Of a stretch of DNA of 64,000 bases, positions 45,781-54,614 are shown piece by piece. The DNA comes from Rhabdothermincola salaria. Its GTDB lineage: Bacteria; Actinomycetota; Acidimicrobiia; Acidimicrobiales; Acidimicrobilacustridaceae. A model generated the notes under the pieces. That model worked only from the letters and a program-made list of their open reading frames with translations. It searched no databases and had not been told where the DNA came from. Each line of letters begins with the position of its first letter. Position 1 is the first letter of the stretch. The translations under genes were made by a program, and so were the position numbers. The stretch lies in contig NZ_JAJQXW010000002.1 of assembly GCF_021246445.1 (NCBI RefSeq), forward strand, positions 310,001 to 374,000, written 5' to 3'.

Positions 45781-46595
45781 CCCCGCACCAGCAACACGAG
45801 GCCGACGACCACGAGCAGCACGGCCAGGACCCGGCGCACGACGGGCGGGGACATCACCGCCTGGAGGCGGGCGCCCAGAACACCACCCACGATGCTGGCG
45901 GCGGCCACGAGCGCGGCGTCGGACGCGATGACGCGGCCCTGGGAGGCGAAGACCGCCAGGGCCACGGCGCTGGTGATGCCCACCGTGAACGTGGTGGTGG
46001 CCGCGGCCACCTTCACCGGCACGTGCATGACCTCGGTGGTGACCGGCGTCTTCACGAAACCGCCGCTCACACCGGACAATCCGGCGATGATCCCGGCGGC
46101 GGCCATCCCCAACATGCCCACCGGCACGCGGCGGGCCCGGTACGGCACGAAGGCGTCGCCGAGCGGATAGACGCCGGCGAGGGTGCCCGGTCGCTCCCCG
46201 ACATCGGCGTCGGTGAGCTCGGGGTCGGGCGGGTTGCGCACGCCCTTGCGGCTGGCGCCGGCCAGCGCCGCCACGATGGCCACCAGGCCGAGCATGACCG
46301 AGAGGACGCGTTCGGCCACCAGGCCCGAGATCAAGGCGCCCACGAGCGCGGCCGCCGAGCCGGCGATCTCGGTGCTCACCGCCAGACGGTGGTTCACCAC
46401 CCGGTCGGTGAGCTGCCGGGGCGCGGCGGCCAGCGAGCCCGCGGCCACCGAGACCAGGCCGAGGGGTGCGGCCAGCCAGGGATCGACCCCGGCGACGACG
46501 AGGATGGGCACCAGCAGCACCGCCCCGCCCAGACCGCCGAGGGCTCCCAGGGACGCCGTGGCGAGGGCGGCGACGGCGAGGGCGACGGGATGCAC
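45777..46595 (-). CDS. TauE/SafE-family anion exporter
   Basis: 272 aa, about eight helices in two inverted repeats. The half-site motifs are GALGGLGGAVLLVPIL (first half) and GIIAGLSGVSGGFVKTPV (second half), the characteristic TauE pore helices. The family exports sulfite, sulfonates or other small organic anions. GTG 46595 is leaderless from TAACGT (6 bases). Forms a two-gene operon with DUF1634. Its neighbour across the divergent gap is a hydroxyacid oxidase, but no sulfur genes are near. Confidence 0.88.
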   Translation of the reverse strand: MHPVALAVAALATASLGALGGLGGAVLLVPILVVAGVDPWLAAPLGLVSVAAGSLAAAPRQLTDRVVNHRLAVSTEIAGSAAALVGALISGLVAERVLSVMLGLVAIVAALAGASRKGVRNPPDPELTDADVGERPGTLAGVYPLGDAFVPYRARRVPVGMLGMAAAGIIAGLSGVSGGFVKTPVTTEVMHVPVKVAAATTTFTVGITSAVALAVFASQGRVIASDAALVAAASIVGGVLGARLQAVMSPPVVRRVLAVLLVVVGLVLLVRG

Positions 46596-46601
46596 GATCC
46601 C

Positions 46602-46607
46602 ACGTTA
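46602..46607 (-). promoter_or_regulatory. Leaderless -10 box of the TauE gene
   Basis: TAACGT on the - strand, 6 bases before GTG 46595. Confidence 0.5.
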
Positions 46608-46721
46608 CGCGACCACGACCTCCAAGACACCCCCCGGGGTATATCACGTCCCGCTGGGCGGGTCGCCCTCGTACCGGCGCGTCCCCGCGCCTACCGTGAC
46701 CGAGGACGAGAGGGGGACGCG

Positions 46722-48134
46722 ATGGGGGACCTGTTCGACGCGTTGGTGGCCCGCCTGGGCGCCCAGGCCGTGCTGGCCGGGGAGAACATCGGCGACGACT
46801 GGGGCCACGACGAAGCCCTCACCGCCACACCCCGGCGACCCGACCTCGTCGTGCATCCGACCGACACCGAGGCGGTCGCCGCCGTGGTGGCCCTCGCCGC
46901 CGAGCACCACGTCCCCGTCACCGCCCGGGGCAGCGGCACCGGGCTGTCGGGCGCGTGCATCCCCCGCCACGGCGGGATCGTCGTCGCGTTCGACCACATG
47001 GACCGGATCCTCGAGATCGACCTCGACAACCACGTGGCGGTGGTCCAGCCCGGCGTCACCCTCGAGCGCCTCGACGCCGCGGTCGCCCCCCACGGCCTCG
47101 TCTACCCGGTGTTCCCGGGCGAGAACAGCGCCAGCCTCGGCGGCAACGTGGCCACCAACGCCGGGGGCATGCGGGCCGTGAAGTACGGGGTCACCCGCCA
47201 CCAGGTCCTGGGCCTCGAGGCGGTGCTCGGCACCGGCGAGGTGATCCGCAGCGGCGGCAAGTTCGTGAAGTCCACCAGCGGCTACGACCTCACCCAACTG
47301 GTGATCGGCTCGGAGGGCACCCTCGCCCTCGTCACCGAAGCCACCCTGCGCCTCTACCCCAGGCCCGCCCACACGGCCACGTTGCTGGCCCCGTTCGGGT
47401 CGATGGAGGCCATCGCCGGCTCGGTGCCCCACATCGTCGGTCGCGGGGTGGATCCCATGATCATGGAGTACATCGACCTGGTGGCCATGGCCGGCATCGA
47501 GGCGGCCAGCGGCTTGGAGCTGGGTGTCGATGCCGAGGTGCGGGCCGAGACCCTCGCCTACCTGGTGGTCGTGCTCGAGGACCGCTCCGCGACCCGCCTC
47601 GACGAGGACGTCGAGGAGGTGGCCACCATGCTCGGCGAGCTCGGGGCCCTCGACGTCTACGCCCTGCCCCCGCAGGCCGGCGCCTCCCTCATCGCCGCTC
47701 GCGAGCGGGTGTTCTGGGCGGCCAAGGCCAACGGGGCGAACGACATCATCGACATGGTCGTGCCCCGCGCCGACATCCCCGCCTACCTGGCCCGGGTGGC
47801 CGAGCTGGCGGCCGAGTCGGCGTCGTTCATCGTGGGGTGCGGGCACGTGGGCGACGGCAACGTGCACCTGTCCATCTTCCAGGGCGACCCCGAGGTCCGC
47901 GACCGGGTGCTGCACGACCTGTTCGCCGCCGGCATGGCGCTGGGCGGCGCCATCTCCGGCGAGCACGGCATCGGCAGCGAGAAGCGCTCGTACCTGCACG
48001 ACCTCGAGGACCCGGCCAAGCTGGCCCTCATGGCCCGCATCAAGACCGCGTTCGACCCCCACGGCATCCTCAACCCGGGTGCCATCTGGGACACGCCCAC
48101 CCCGGCCCCGCCGGGTATCGGGGTGACGGCGTGA
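46722..48134 (+). CDS. FAD-linked 2-hydroxyacid oxidase (GlcD/D-lactate dehydrogenase type)
   Basis: 470 aa, VAO/PCMH flavoprotein. FAD-binding stretch VTARGSGTGLSGACIPRHGG, FPGENSASLGGNVATNAGG and SGYDLTQLVIGSEGTL; C-terminal substrate domain with CGHVGDGNVHL and GEHGIGSEKR, the conserved His/Glu blocks of GlcD and D-2-hydroxyacid dehydrogenases. Oxidises a D-2-hydroxy acid to the 2-oxo acid, passing electrons to quinone or cytochrome. ATG 46722 follows AGAGGGGG; TACCGT (46692-46697) fits a -10 with a short leader. Its stop overlaps the TPP enzyme start by 4 bases. Confidence 0.9.
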   Translation: MGDLFDALVARLGAQAVLAGENIGDDWGHDEALTATPRRPDLVVHPTDTEAVAAVVALAAEHHVPVTARGSGTGLSGACIPRHGGIVVAFDHMDRILEIDLDNHVAVVQPGVTLERLDAAVAPHGLVYPVFPGENSASLGGNVATNAGGMRAVKYGVTRHQVLGLEAVLGTGEVIRSGGKFVKSTSGYDLTQLVIGSEGTLALVTEATLRLYPRPAHTATLLAPFGSMEAIAGSVPHIVGRGVDPMIMEYIDLVAMAGIEAASGLELGVDAEVRAETLAYLVVVLEDRSATRLDEDVEEVATMLGELGALDVYALPPQAGASLIAARERVFWAAKANGANDIIDMVVPRADIPAYLARVAELAAESASFIVGCGHVGDGNVHLSIFQGDPEVRDRVLHDLFAAGMALGGAISGEHGIGSEKRSYLHDLEDPAKLALMARIKTAFDPHGILNPGAIWDTPTPAPPGIGVTA

Positions 48135-49684
48135 ACGGCGCCCGCGCCCTGCTCGACACCCTCGTGGCCAGCGGCGTCGAGGTGTGCTTCACCAACCCCG
48201 GCACGTCCGAGATGCACTTCGTGGCCGCCCTCGACCAGGTGCCGGAGATGCGCGGCGTGCTCACCCTCTTCGAGGGCGTGGCCACCGGGGCCGCCGACGG
48301 GTACGGACGGATGGCCGGCCGACCCGCAGCCACCCTGTTGCACCTCGGACCGGGGCTCGGCAACGGGCTGGCCAACCTCCACAACGCCCGTCGGGCCCGC
48401 ACCCCCATCGTCAACATCGTCGGCGACCACGCGCTGTCCCACCAGCGCTACGACGCCCAGCTGCAGTCCGACATCGCCACGGTGGCCCGCAATGTGTCGT
48501 CCTGGATCGTCTCGTCCACCGCCACCGACGCCGTCGCCGGCGACGCCGCGGCCGCGGTGGCCGCCGCCGCCGGACCGCCCGGTTCGGTCGCCACACTGGT
48601 CCTGCCCGCCGACGTGTGCTGGACCGACGGGGCGAGCCCCGCCCCGCCCGCCGCCGCGCCCGGGGCCGCCGCCGTGGCCGCCGACCACGTCGAGCACGTC
48701 GCCGCCCTCCTGCGCGACGGCGGGCCCGCGGCCATCCTCCTCGGAGGGCGCGCCGGCCACGGTCCCGCGCTCGACGACGTCGCCCGCGTGGCCGCCGGCA
48801 CCGGCGCCAAGCTCCTCGCCGAGACCTTCCCCGCCCGCCTGGAGCGCGGCGCGGGACGTCCACCGGTGGAGCGGCTCTCCTACCTCGGCGACTTCGCCGC
48901 CGCGCAGCTCGCCGGGCTGCGCCACCTGGTGCTGGTCGACGCCGCCTCGCCGGTGTCGTTCTTCGCCTACCCCGACAAGCCCAGCAACCTCGTGCCCGAG
49001 GGGTGCGAGGTCACCGTGCTGGCGGCCGGCGCCGACGATGTGGCCGGCGCGCTGGCCGCGCTGGCCGCCGCGGTCGGCGCCCCGCCGGCGCCGCCCCGTC
49101 AGGAGCCGGCCCGGCCCGCACGCCCCACGGGCGCGCTCACGGCCGACACCGCGGCCCAGGCCATCGGCGCCCTGCTCCCCGAGCACGCGATCGTCTCGGA
49201 CGAGGCCAACACCTCAGGGCTGTTCGCGCCGGTCCACACCGCGGGCGCACCGGCTCACGACTGGCTCACCCTCACCGGCGGAGCCATCGGCCAAGGGCTT
49301 CCCGTGGCGGTGGGGGCGGCCATCGCCTGTCCGGACCGCAAGGTGTTGGCCCTGCAGGCCGACGGCAGCGCCCTCTACACGATCCAGGCCCTGTGGACCA
49401 TGGCCCGCGAGGACCTCGACGTCACCGTCGTGGTCTTCAACAACCGTTCGTACGCGGTGCTCAACATGGAGCTCGACCGGGTCGGCGGGGGCGAGCCGGG
49501 ACCGGTGGCCCGCTCGATGTTCGACCTGTCGGATCCGCCCATCGACTTCGTGACGCTGGCCGCCGGGCTGGGCGTCCCGGCCTCACGGGCCGACACCGCC
49601 GAGTCGTTCGTGTCGCACCTCGAGCGGGCGCTGGATGCTCCCGGCCCTCGCCTGGTGGAGGCGATGGTCCCGCCGATCGTCTGA
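48131..49684 (+). CDS. Thiamine-diphosphate enzyme, acetolactate synthase / 2-oxoacid decarboxylase family
   Basis: 517 aa. N-terminal PYR domain with catalytic Glu48 in LFEGVATGAADGYGRM; C-terminal PP domain with the ThDP/Mg motif ADGSALYTIQALWTMA running to FNNRSYAVLN. Shorter than biosynthetic IlvB (about 550-600) and closer to benzoylformate-decarboxylase-like members; residues for FAD binding are not apparent. GTG 48131 overlaps the FAD oxidase stop (GTGA). The pairing suggests oxidation of a 2-hydroxy acid followed by decarboxylation or C-C bond cleavage of the 2-oxo acid, as in mandelate catabolism. Substrate unproven. Confidence 0.87.
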   Translation: MNGARALLDTLVASGVEVCFTNPGTSEMHFVAALDQVPEMRGVLTLFEGVATGAADGYGRMAGRPAATLLHLGPGLGNGLANLHNARRARTPIVNIVGDHALSHQRYDAQLQSDIATVARNVSSWIVSSTATDAVAGDAAAAVAAAAGPPGSVATLVLPADVCWTDGASPAPPAAAPGAAAVAADHVEHVAALLRDGGPAAILLGGRAGHGPALDDVARVAAGTGAKLLAETFPARLERGAGRPPVERLSYLGDFAAAQLAGLRHLVLVDAASPVSFFAYPDKPSNLVPEGCEVTVLAAGADDVAGALAALAAAVGAPPAPPRQEPARPARPTGALTADTAAQAIGALLPEHAIVSDEANTSGLFAPVHTAGAPAHDWLTLTGGAIGQGLPVAVGAAIACPDRKVLALQADGSALYTIQALWTMAREDLDVTVVVFNNRSYAVLNMELDRVGGGEPGPVARSMFDLSDPPIDFVTLAAGLGVPASRADTAESFVSHLERALDAPGPRLVEAMVPPIV

Positions 49685-49703
49685 CCGTCGGTGGAGGCGG
49701 CGA

Positions 49704-49735
49704 ACGGGCGGCCGGAGCTCGAACCGGCCGCCCGT
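49704..49735. terminator. Bidirectional GC hairpin
   Basis: 12-bp perfect stem (ACGGGCGGCCGG / CCGGCCGCCCGT) with 8-base loop, centred between convergent stops. No U tract. Confidence 0.75.
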
Positions 49736-49739
49736 CGGC

Positions 49740-49988
<249 letters not shown>

Positions 49989-50068
49989 GTCCCATCTCTA
50001 CCGCATCCGGCGGCGGCCATGCCGGACCAGAACGTCACCAACTGGTCCGCCGAAGGTCACGAAGGGGT

Positions 50069-51043
50069 TCACACCCAGAAGGAGCGCAGCTCCTCGGCGT
50101 CGGCGTCGGCCTGACGCCGGGCCATCTCCACCGCCTCGGGCACCGCGGCCGGATCCATCAAGGTGAGGGGGTCCATGCGCTCGGGGATGCGCAGGAACAC
50201 CTCGGTGCCGGAGTCACGCAGGGCCTGCAGCTCGCGCTCGGGCCCTCCCGGCGCCATCGTCATCATCCCCTCGGTCGCGCCGGCGCCGTCGGTGAGAGCC
50301 AGCACCACCGCCTTGTGGGCCCCGGCCAGCAGGTCGAGGTGGGTGCCGGTGCCGCTCACGCCGCCGTCCATGCATCGCCGATCGAGGATCGGTTGCGGAG
50401 TGAACAGGCCGGGCACCGCACTGCTGGCCGCCACCGCCCTGTTGACCCGCACACGGGAGCGGTGGGTGACCACACACCGTTCGGCCGTGAAGGCGTCGAC
50501 GCAGGTGATGTGCAGCGTCGGCGAGGGCCACTTGCGCGTCCCCAGGATGAGGGCCACGTTGCGGGGCATCACCGTCGGACCGGGAGCCCGGGCGGCCAGG
50601 GCGGCGTGCCCGATGGCCCTGATGGTGTCGGGCTCGGCGTCGGCGGCCAGGCCGAACTGGTCGCGGGCTCGCTCCTGGCTGGGGTGGAGGTCGCCGGCGG
50701 GGGCGAGGGCGCCGAGCAGCTTGGGGAGCTTGGACAGCACCCCGAGCTCCTTGTGGAGCCGACCCAGGTGGCCGGCCTCGAGCACCGACGACACGATCGA
50801 CCCGGCGGATGTGCCCACCACGCGGTCGGCTCCCGCGAGGTCGATGCCCCGGTCGGCCATCTCCTGGAGGTAGGTGACCTGCCAGGCGACGAAGAACAGC
50901 CCCCCACCGCCGAGCGAGAGCCCGGTGTGCAGGCCCTCGCCGTAGCGGGCGTCGAAGTCGTGGGGCAACGCCAGGCCGTCGGGCGGCGGCGGCGGTGCGG
51001 CCTCGTAGGGCACCGCCTCGAAGTTGGTCGTCGGCGCGATCAT
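50069..51043 (-). CDS. Patatin-like phospholipase
   Basis: 324 aa. Oxyanion loop LSLGGGGLFF, nucleophile GTSAG (Ser in VVGTSAGSIVSS) and catalytic Asp in CMDGGVSGTG form the Ser-Asp dyad of patatins. It hydrolyses acyl esters of phospholipids or glycerides. N-terminal 35 residues are Pro-rich without a signal peptide. ATG 51043 is leaderless from TAGCGT with 6 bases between. Single gene, divergent from a small membrane peptide. Confidence 0.9.
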   Translation of the reverse strand: MIAPTTNFEAVPYEAAPPPPPDGLALPHDFDARYGEGLHTGLSLGGGGLFFVAWQVTYLQEMADRGIDLAGADRVVGTSAGSIVSSVLEAGHLGRLHKELGVLSKLPKLLGALAPAGDLHPSQERARDQFGLAADAEPDTIRAIGHAALAARAPGPTVMPRNVALILGTRKWPSPTLHITCVDAFTAERCVVTHRSRVRVNRAVAASSAVPGLFTPQPILDRRCMDGGVSGTGTHLDLLAGAHKAVVLALTDGAGATEGMMTMAPGGPERELQALRDSGTEVFLRIPERMDPLTLMDPAAVPEAVEMARRQADADAEELRSFWV

Positions 51044-51049
51044 GGCCGC

Positions 51050-51055
51050 ACGCTA
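51050..51055 (-). promoter_or_regulatory. Leaderless -10 box of the patatin gene
   Basis: TAGCGT on the - strand, 6 bases before ATG 51043. Confidence 0.5.
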
Positions 51056-51197
51056 CCCACCATCGGGACGGCCCTTCCGGCTGCGTCCCGCACGAGCGCG
51101 ACACCGGGGCCCGCCGGGGCCGGGCGGCGACCCGGGAATGGGCACGGGGGCGGCAGGGCGCGAGAGTGGTCCCCGTCCGCCGACGTCGGAGCATGCG

Positions 51198-51347
51198 ATG
51201 ACCGAGCCCGAGCACCGACCCCTGCGCCCGCCCGAGGGCGACGACGAGGGGCCTCGTCACCCGCCGCTGCAGACGGCGCTGCTGGTCGGCGGGGTGCTCC
51301 TGCTCATCGTCCTGCTCGCCGTGATCAGCACGTTGCAGCAGACCTGA
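51198..51347 (+). CDS. Small single-pass membrane protein
   Basis: 49 aa: a charged, Pro-rich N-terminus and one hydrophobic helix (ALLVGGVLLLIVLLAVIS) ending STLQQT. No family recognised. ATG 51198 has GGAG 7 bases upstream. The frame stays open further upstream, but that part is Arg/Gly-rich non-coding-like sequence. A hairpin follows the stop, supporting a real transcription unit. Confidence 0.55.
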   Translation: MTEPEHRPLRPPEGDDEGPRHPPLQTALLVGGVLLLIVLLAVISTLQQT

Positions 51348-51349
51348 TC

Positions 51350-51369
51350 CCCCGGACCCGGTCCCGGGG
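51350..51369. terminator. GC hairpin between convergent genes
   Basis: CCCCGG...CCGGGG with inner ACC/GGT pairing, filling the 22-base gap between the small membrane protein and acylphosphatase. Confidence 0.5.
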
Positions 51370-51639
51370 TCAGCGCACCTCGAACCCGGTCGCCCCACTC
51401 GGGGCCCTGTCGGTGAGGTCAAGGTGGTCGACCACGGCCCCGGGCGGACCCTCGGCCATCCAGGCCAACAGGGCCTCCACGGCCGGGCGCTCACCCTCGA
51501 GCGTCGCCTCGACCGTGCCGTCGGGGCGGTTGCGCACCCACCCCGTCACCCCGGCCGACCGCGCCCGCTCGATGCAGGTCTGGCGATACCAGACGCCCTG
51601 CACCCGACCGGACACCACCACGTGGACGGCCACCGTCAT
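51370..51639 (-). CDS. acyP: Acylphosphatase
   Basis: 89 aa, full-length AcyP. The phosphate-binding loop VSGRVQGVWYRQ with catalytic Arg and the Asn of GWVRNRPDGTVEA are intact. Hydrolyses acyl phosphates such as acetyl or carbamoyl phosphate. ATG 51639 is directly preceded by an in-frame GTG (51642) that sits 8 bases from GGGAGGG and could be the true start. Its upstream neighbour LLM gene ends 83 bases away. Confidence 0.9.
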   Translation of the reverse strand: MTVAVHVVVSGRVQGVWYRQTCIERARSAGVTGWVRNRPDGTVEATLEGERPAVEALLAWMAEGPPGAVVDHLDLTDRAPSGATGFEVR

Positions 51640-51722
51640 CACCGCGGACACCCTCCCCCAATGCTCCCGACCACGCCCCCCACCCAGCGCCCAGACCCGA
51701 CAGGTTTGCCGAGCCACCTCCC

Positions 51723-52715
51723 TCAGCCGATGACGGCCGCGGCGAAGGCCCGCATCTCGCGCTCGACGTCGGGCCCGGCGGGCGTGTAGAGCACCTCGGT
51801 CACGCCGTTGGCCTCGGAGGCCTTCACCCGGGCGGCGATGTCGTCGGCCTCGCCCACCCAGCCGGCGCCCCCCAGGGCTTCGGCGGTGGCGGCCTCGAGC
51901 ACCATACGATCGCGGTCGGTGACCTCGGTGACGTGCCCCTCGTGGACCGCCAGGTGGCGCTCGCCCTCGGGGCGGTCGGCCTCCACCCGGGCCAGCCACT
52001 CGGCACCGGCCGGCATGCCCTCGAGGGCCTCGCGGAACTGGGTCCACACGTAGTGGTAGCTGACCACGTACCAGGGTCCGATGGCCTCACGGGCCCGAGG
52101 GTCGCCGGGCGACTCGCCCGGGTCGAGGACGGTGCCCGACACCATCTGCACGTGCCGGCCGAAGTCGCCCGGCTCTCCGGCGACGTCCATGAGGCCGGCC
52201 GCCACCCCGGATTCGACCATCTCCTTGGTGATGCCCAGGCCCTTGGGGCCGAGGGCCGAGACCAACAACGGCGTCTCGATGGGGCGCGGGATGGCCAGCG
52301 AGGGGCGGTGGATCATCTGGGCCTGGCCCCCGTCGATGTCGGCGACGCCGCCGTCGAGGAGGGTGCGCAGCTGCTCGATGTAGCGCCGCAGCGTGGCCCA
52401 CGTGAGCGCCGGCTTGTCGAGCACCCAACGGGCGGTGAGGCCGGTGCCGAACCCGCACGTCAACCGACCCGGGGCCAGGCGCTCGATGGTGGCGATGGCC
52501 GACGCAGTGGTCATCACGTGGCGCAGGTTGGGCACCAGCACGGCGGTGCCGACGTCGAGCGACGTGGCCTGCACGACGTTGGCCAGGTTGATCCAGATGT
52601 CCTCGTACAGCGCGGCTGAGTCGTACATCCAGACGCGGTCGTAGCCCAGCTCCTCGGCCACCCGGGCCAGGCGCACGGCGTCGGGCCCGGGCACCACACC
52701 GATCGAGATCTCCAT
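51723..52715 (-). CDS. LLM-class F420-dependent oxidoreductase
   Basis: 330 aa, bacterial luciferase-like TIM barrel. N-terminal MEISIGVVPGPDAVRLARVA, the barrel strand with WMYDSAALYEDIWI, LAPGRLTCGFGTGLTARW and the C-terminal AFAAAVIG are typical of actinobacterial F420 enzymes (Mer/adenosine-type LLM). Use of F420 rather than FMN is inferred from the subfamily and lineage. ATG 52715 has GGGAGG 6 bases upstream. A perfect CCGACCC/GGGTCGG palindrome overlaps its TAGGGT -10 box. Confidence 0.85.
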   Translation of the reverse strand: MEISIGVVPGPDAVRLARVAEELGYDRVWMYDSAALYEDIWINLANVVQATSLDVGTAVLVPNLRHVMTTASAIATIERLAPGRLTCGFGTGLTARWVLDKPALTWATLRRYIEQLRTLLDGGVADIDGGQAQMIHRPSLAIPRPIETPLLVSALGPKGLGITKEMVESGVAAGLMDVAGEPGDFGRHVQMVSGTVLDPGESPGDPRAREAIGPWYVVSYHYVWTQFREALEGMPAGAEWLARVEADRPEGERHLAVHEGHVTEVTDRDRMVLEAATAEALGGAGWVGEADDIAARVKASEANGVTEVLYTPAGPDVEREMRAFAAAVIG

Positions 52716-52758
52716 GACGAACCTCCCCCTCCGGCGCCGGTCGCACGCGGCGCGGCGT

Positions 52759-52776
52759 CCGACCCTAATGGGTCGG
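52759..52776. promoter_or_regulatory. Palindrome over the LLM-gene promoter
   Basis: CCGACCC-TAAT-GGGTCGG, perfect 7-bp arms. The - strand TAGGGT -10 box (52762-52767) lies inside it, about 45 bases before the LLM start. Could be an operator, or the terminator of the helicase gene ending at 52877. Confidence 0.5.
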
Positions 52777-52876
52777 CACCGGTGGGTTCGGCCCTGCCGG
52801 ATCGCCCGACGGCCCGACGGGACCACCCGGGCCGGGAGCGACGGAAGGGAGGACCGAGGCGATGGTGGGGCCGGGT

Positions 52877-54448
52877 TCAGCCCCGGCGGGAGCCGCCGGA
52901 GGAACCGGCCGAACGGCCGCCACCCCCACCGCTGCGGCGGCCGGCGGCGGAACCGCGACCACCCCCGCTGGCACTGCCCTTGCCCCGCCCACCGGAGGGG
53001 CCCTGGCCGCGGCCACCGCCGTTGGGACCACCGGAACGACCCCGACGACCGCTGCGGGCGCCCGCGGCCTCACCGGTGGCGGTGACCCTGGTCGTGGTGG
53101 AGCTGCCCCGGCGGCGTGAGCCGGGGCGGCCGCCGGGGTTGCCGGCGGCCGGGTTGGCGTGGGCCAGGGCGGCCGCGATCTCGGCCGCCGAGCGGACCGA
53201 ACGCTGGCCGGGAGCGAGCTCGACCAGCAACGGGTGCCCCGGGCGGGCCGAGGTCACGGTCGGGTTGATGCCCGCCTTGCGGGTGAGCTGGCGGACGTCG
53301 CCGTGCTGGGTCTCGGTGGCCAGCGTGACCACCGTGCCGTCGGCGCCGGCCCGGGCGGTGCGACCGGAGCGGTGCAGGTACGCCTTGTGCTCGACCGGCG
53401 GGTCGGCGTGGATCACCAGGGTGACGTCGTCGACGTGGATGCCACGGGCCGCGATGTCGGTGGCCACCATGGCCGTGGCCCGGCCCTCGTGGAACGCGGC
53501 CAGGTTGCGGGTGCGGGCGTTCTGGGCCAGGTTCCCGTGCATCTCGACCGCAGGGACGCCGTGGGCGTTGAGCTGCTTGGTGAGCTGCTTGGCCCGGTGC
53601 TTGGTGCGGGTGAAGACCATGGTGCGTCCGGGAGCCGAGGTGAGGTCGACGAGCACCGGAAGGCGGTCGGCGGTGCTCACGTGCAGCACGTGGTGGGTCA
53701 TGGTGTCGACCGGGGACTCGGCCGAGTCGACCGAGTGGGTGACCGGGCTGGTCAGGTAGCGCTTGACGATGACGTCGATGCCGTTGTCGAGGGTGGCCGA
53801 GAAGAGCATCCGCTGCCCGGCGTCGGGCGTGCGGTCGAGGAGGCGCTTCACGACGGGCAGGAAGCCGAGGTCGGCCATGTGGTCGGCCTCGTCGAGCACG
53901 GTGACCTCGACGCGGTCGAGGTGGCAGTGCCCCTGACCGATGAGGTCCTCGAGGCGCCCCGGGCAGGCCACGACGATGTCGATGCCGTTGCGCAGGGCGG
54001 TGACCTGGGGGTTCTGCCCGACCCCACCGAAGACGGTGAGGGTGCGCAGCCCGAGCGGCTTGGCCAGGGGCCGGATGGTGTCGTCGATCTGGGTGGCCAG
54101 CTCACGGGTCGGGGCCAGGATGAGCGCCCGCGGACGGCCGGGCTTGCGGTCGCGACGCTGGGCGGCGAGACGGGTGAGCACCGGGAGGGCGAAGGCCAGG
54201 GTCTTGCCCGACCCGGTACGGCCCCGTCCGAGGACGTCGCGCCCGGCCAGCGAGTCGGGCAGCGTGGCGGTCTGGATCGGGAACGGGCTGGTGATCCCCG
54301 AGCGGGTCAACACGTCGCACAGCTCGGCGGGCACGCCGAGCTCGGCGAACGAGGCGTTCGGGTCGGCGGGCGCGGCGCCCGGCACGGGAGCAGCGGCGCG
54401 GACGGGCGCGGCCGAGGACGACTGGGAGCGGGGGCGACGAGGCGCCAT
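52877..54448 (-). CDS. DEAD-box RNA helicase (RhlE-like) with RGG tail
   Basis: 523 aa. Helicase core in order: Q-motif region SFAELGVPAELCDVL to FPIQ, Walker A RTGSGKT, PTRELA, VLDEADHM (DEAD in the form DEAD), SAT, TDIAARGIHV and HRSGRTARAG. The last ~90 residues are Gly/Arg/Ser repeats (RGG-like), a basic RNA-binding tail typical of cold-shock or ribosome-assembly helicases. The 5' leader (54449-54600) folds into at least two GC hairpins, suggesting leader-based autoregulation. Likely role: RNA remodelling. Confidence 0.93.
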   Translation of the reverse strand: MAPRRPRSQSSSAAPVRAAAPVPGAAPADPNASFAELGVPAELCDVLTRSGITSPFPIQTATLPDSLAGRDVLGRGRTGSGKTLAFALPVLTRLAAQRRDRKPGRPRALILAPTRELATQIDDTIRPLAKPLGLRTLTVFGGVGQNPQVTALRNGIDIVVACPGRLEDLIGQGHCHLDRVEVTVLDEADHMADLGFLPVVKRLLDRTPDAGQRMLFSATLDNGIDVIVKRYLTSPVTHSVDSAESPVDTMTHHVLHVSTADRLPVLVDLTSAPGRTMVFTRTKHRAKQLTKQLNAHGVPAVEMHGNLAQNARTRNLAAFHEGRATAMVATDIAARGIHVDDVTLVIHADPPVEHKAYLHRSGRTARAGADGTVVTLATETQHGDVRQLTRKAGINPTVTSARPGHPLLVELAPGQRSVRSAAEIAAALAHANPAAGNPGGRPGSRRRGSSTTTRVTATGEAAGARSGRRGRSGGPNGGGRGQGPSGGRGKGSASGGGRGSAAGRRSGGGGGRSAGSSGGSRRG

Positions 54449-54495
54449 GGGGGGACTTCCTTCACTGATGCGATCCGCGGTGCGGACGGTGATGA

Positions 54496-54540
54496 GGTCC
54501 GCCTTGCGGACCGGGCCTCGCCACCGTCACGGTGGGGCCC
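54496..54540 (-). promoter_or_regulatory. Two stable hairpins in the helicase 5' leader
   Basis: GGTCCGC-CTT-GCGGACC (54496-54512), then GGGCC-TCG-CCACCG-TCA-CGGTGG-GGCCC (54513-54540). They lie 48-92 bases upstream of the helicase ATG. Confidence 0.55.
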
Positions 54541-54614
54541 CTCAGCGAAGCGGCGCCGCTCCGGAACTGGAACGACCCGCCGACCCTAGCCCGGTTCGCC
54601 CCGTGATCCTCACC

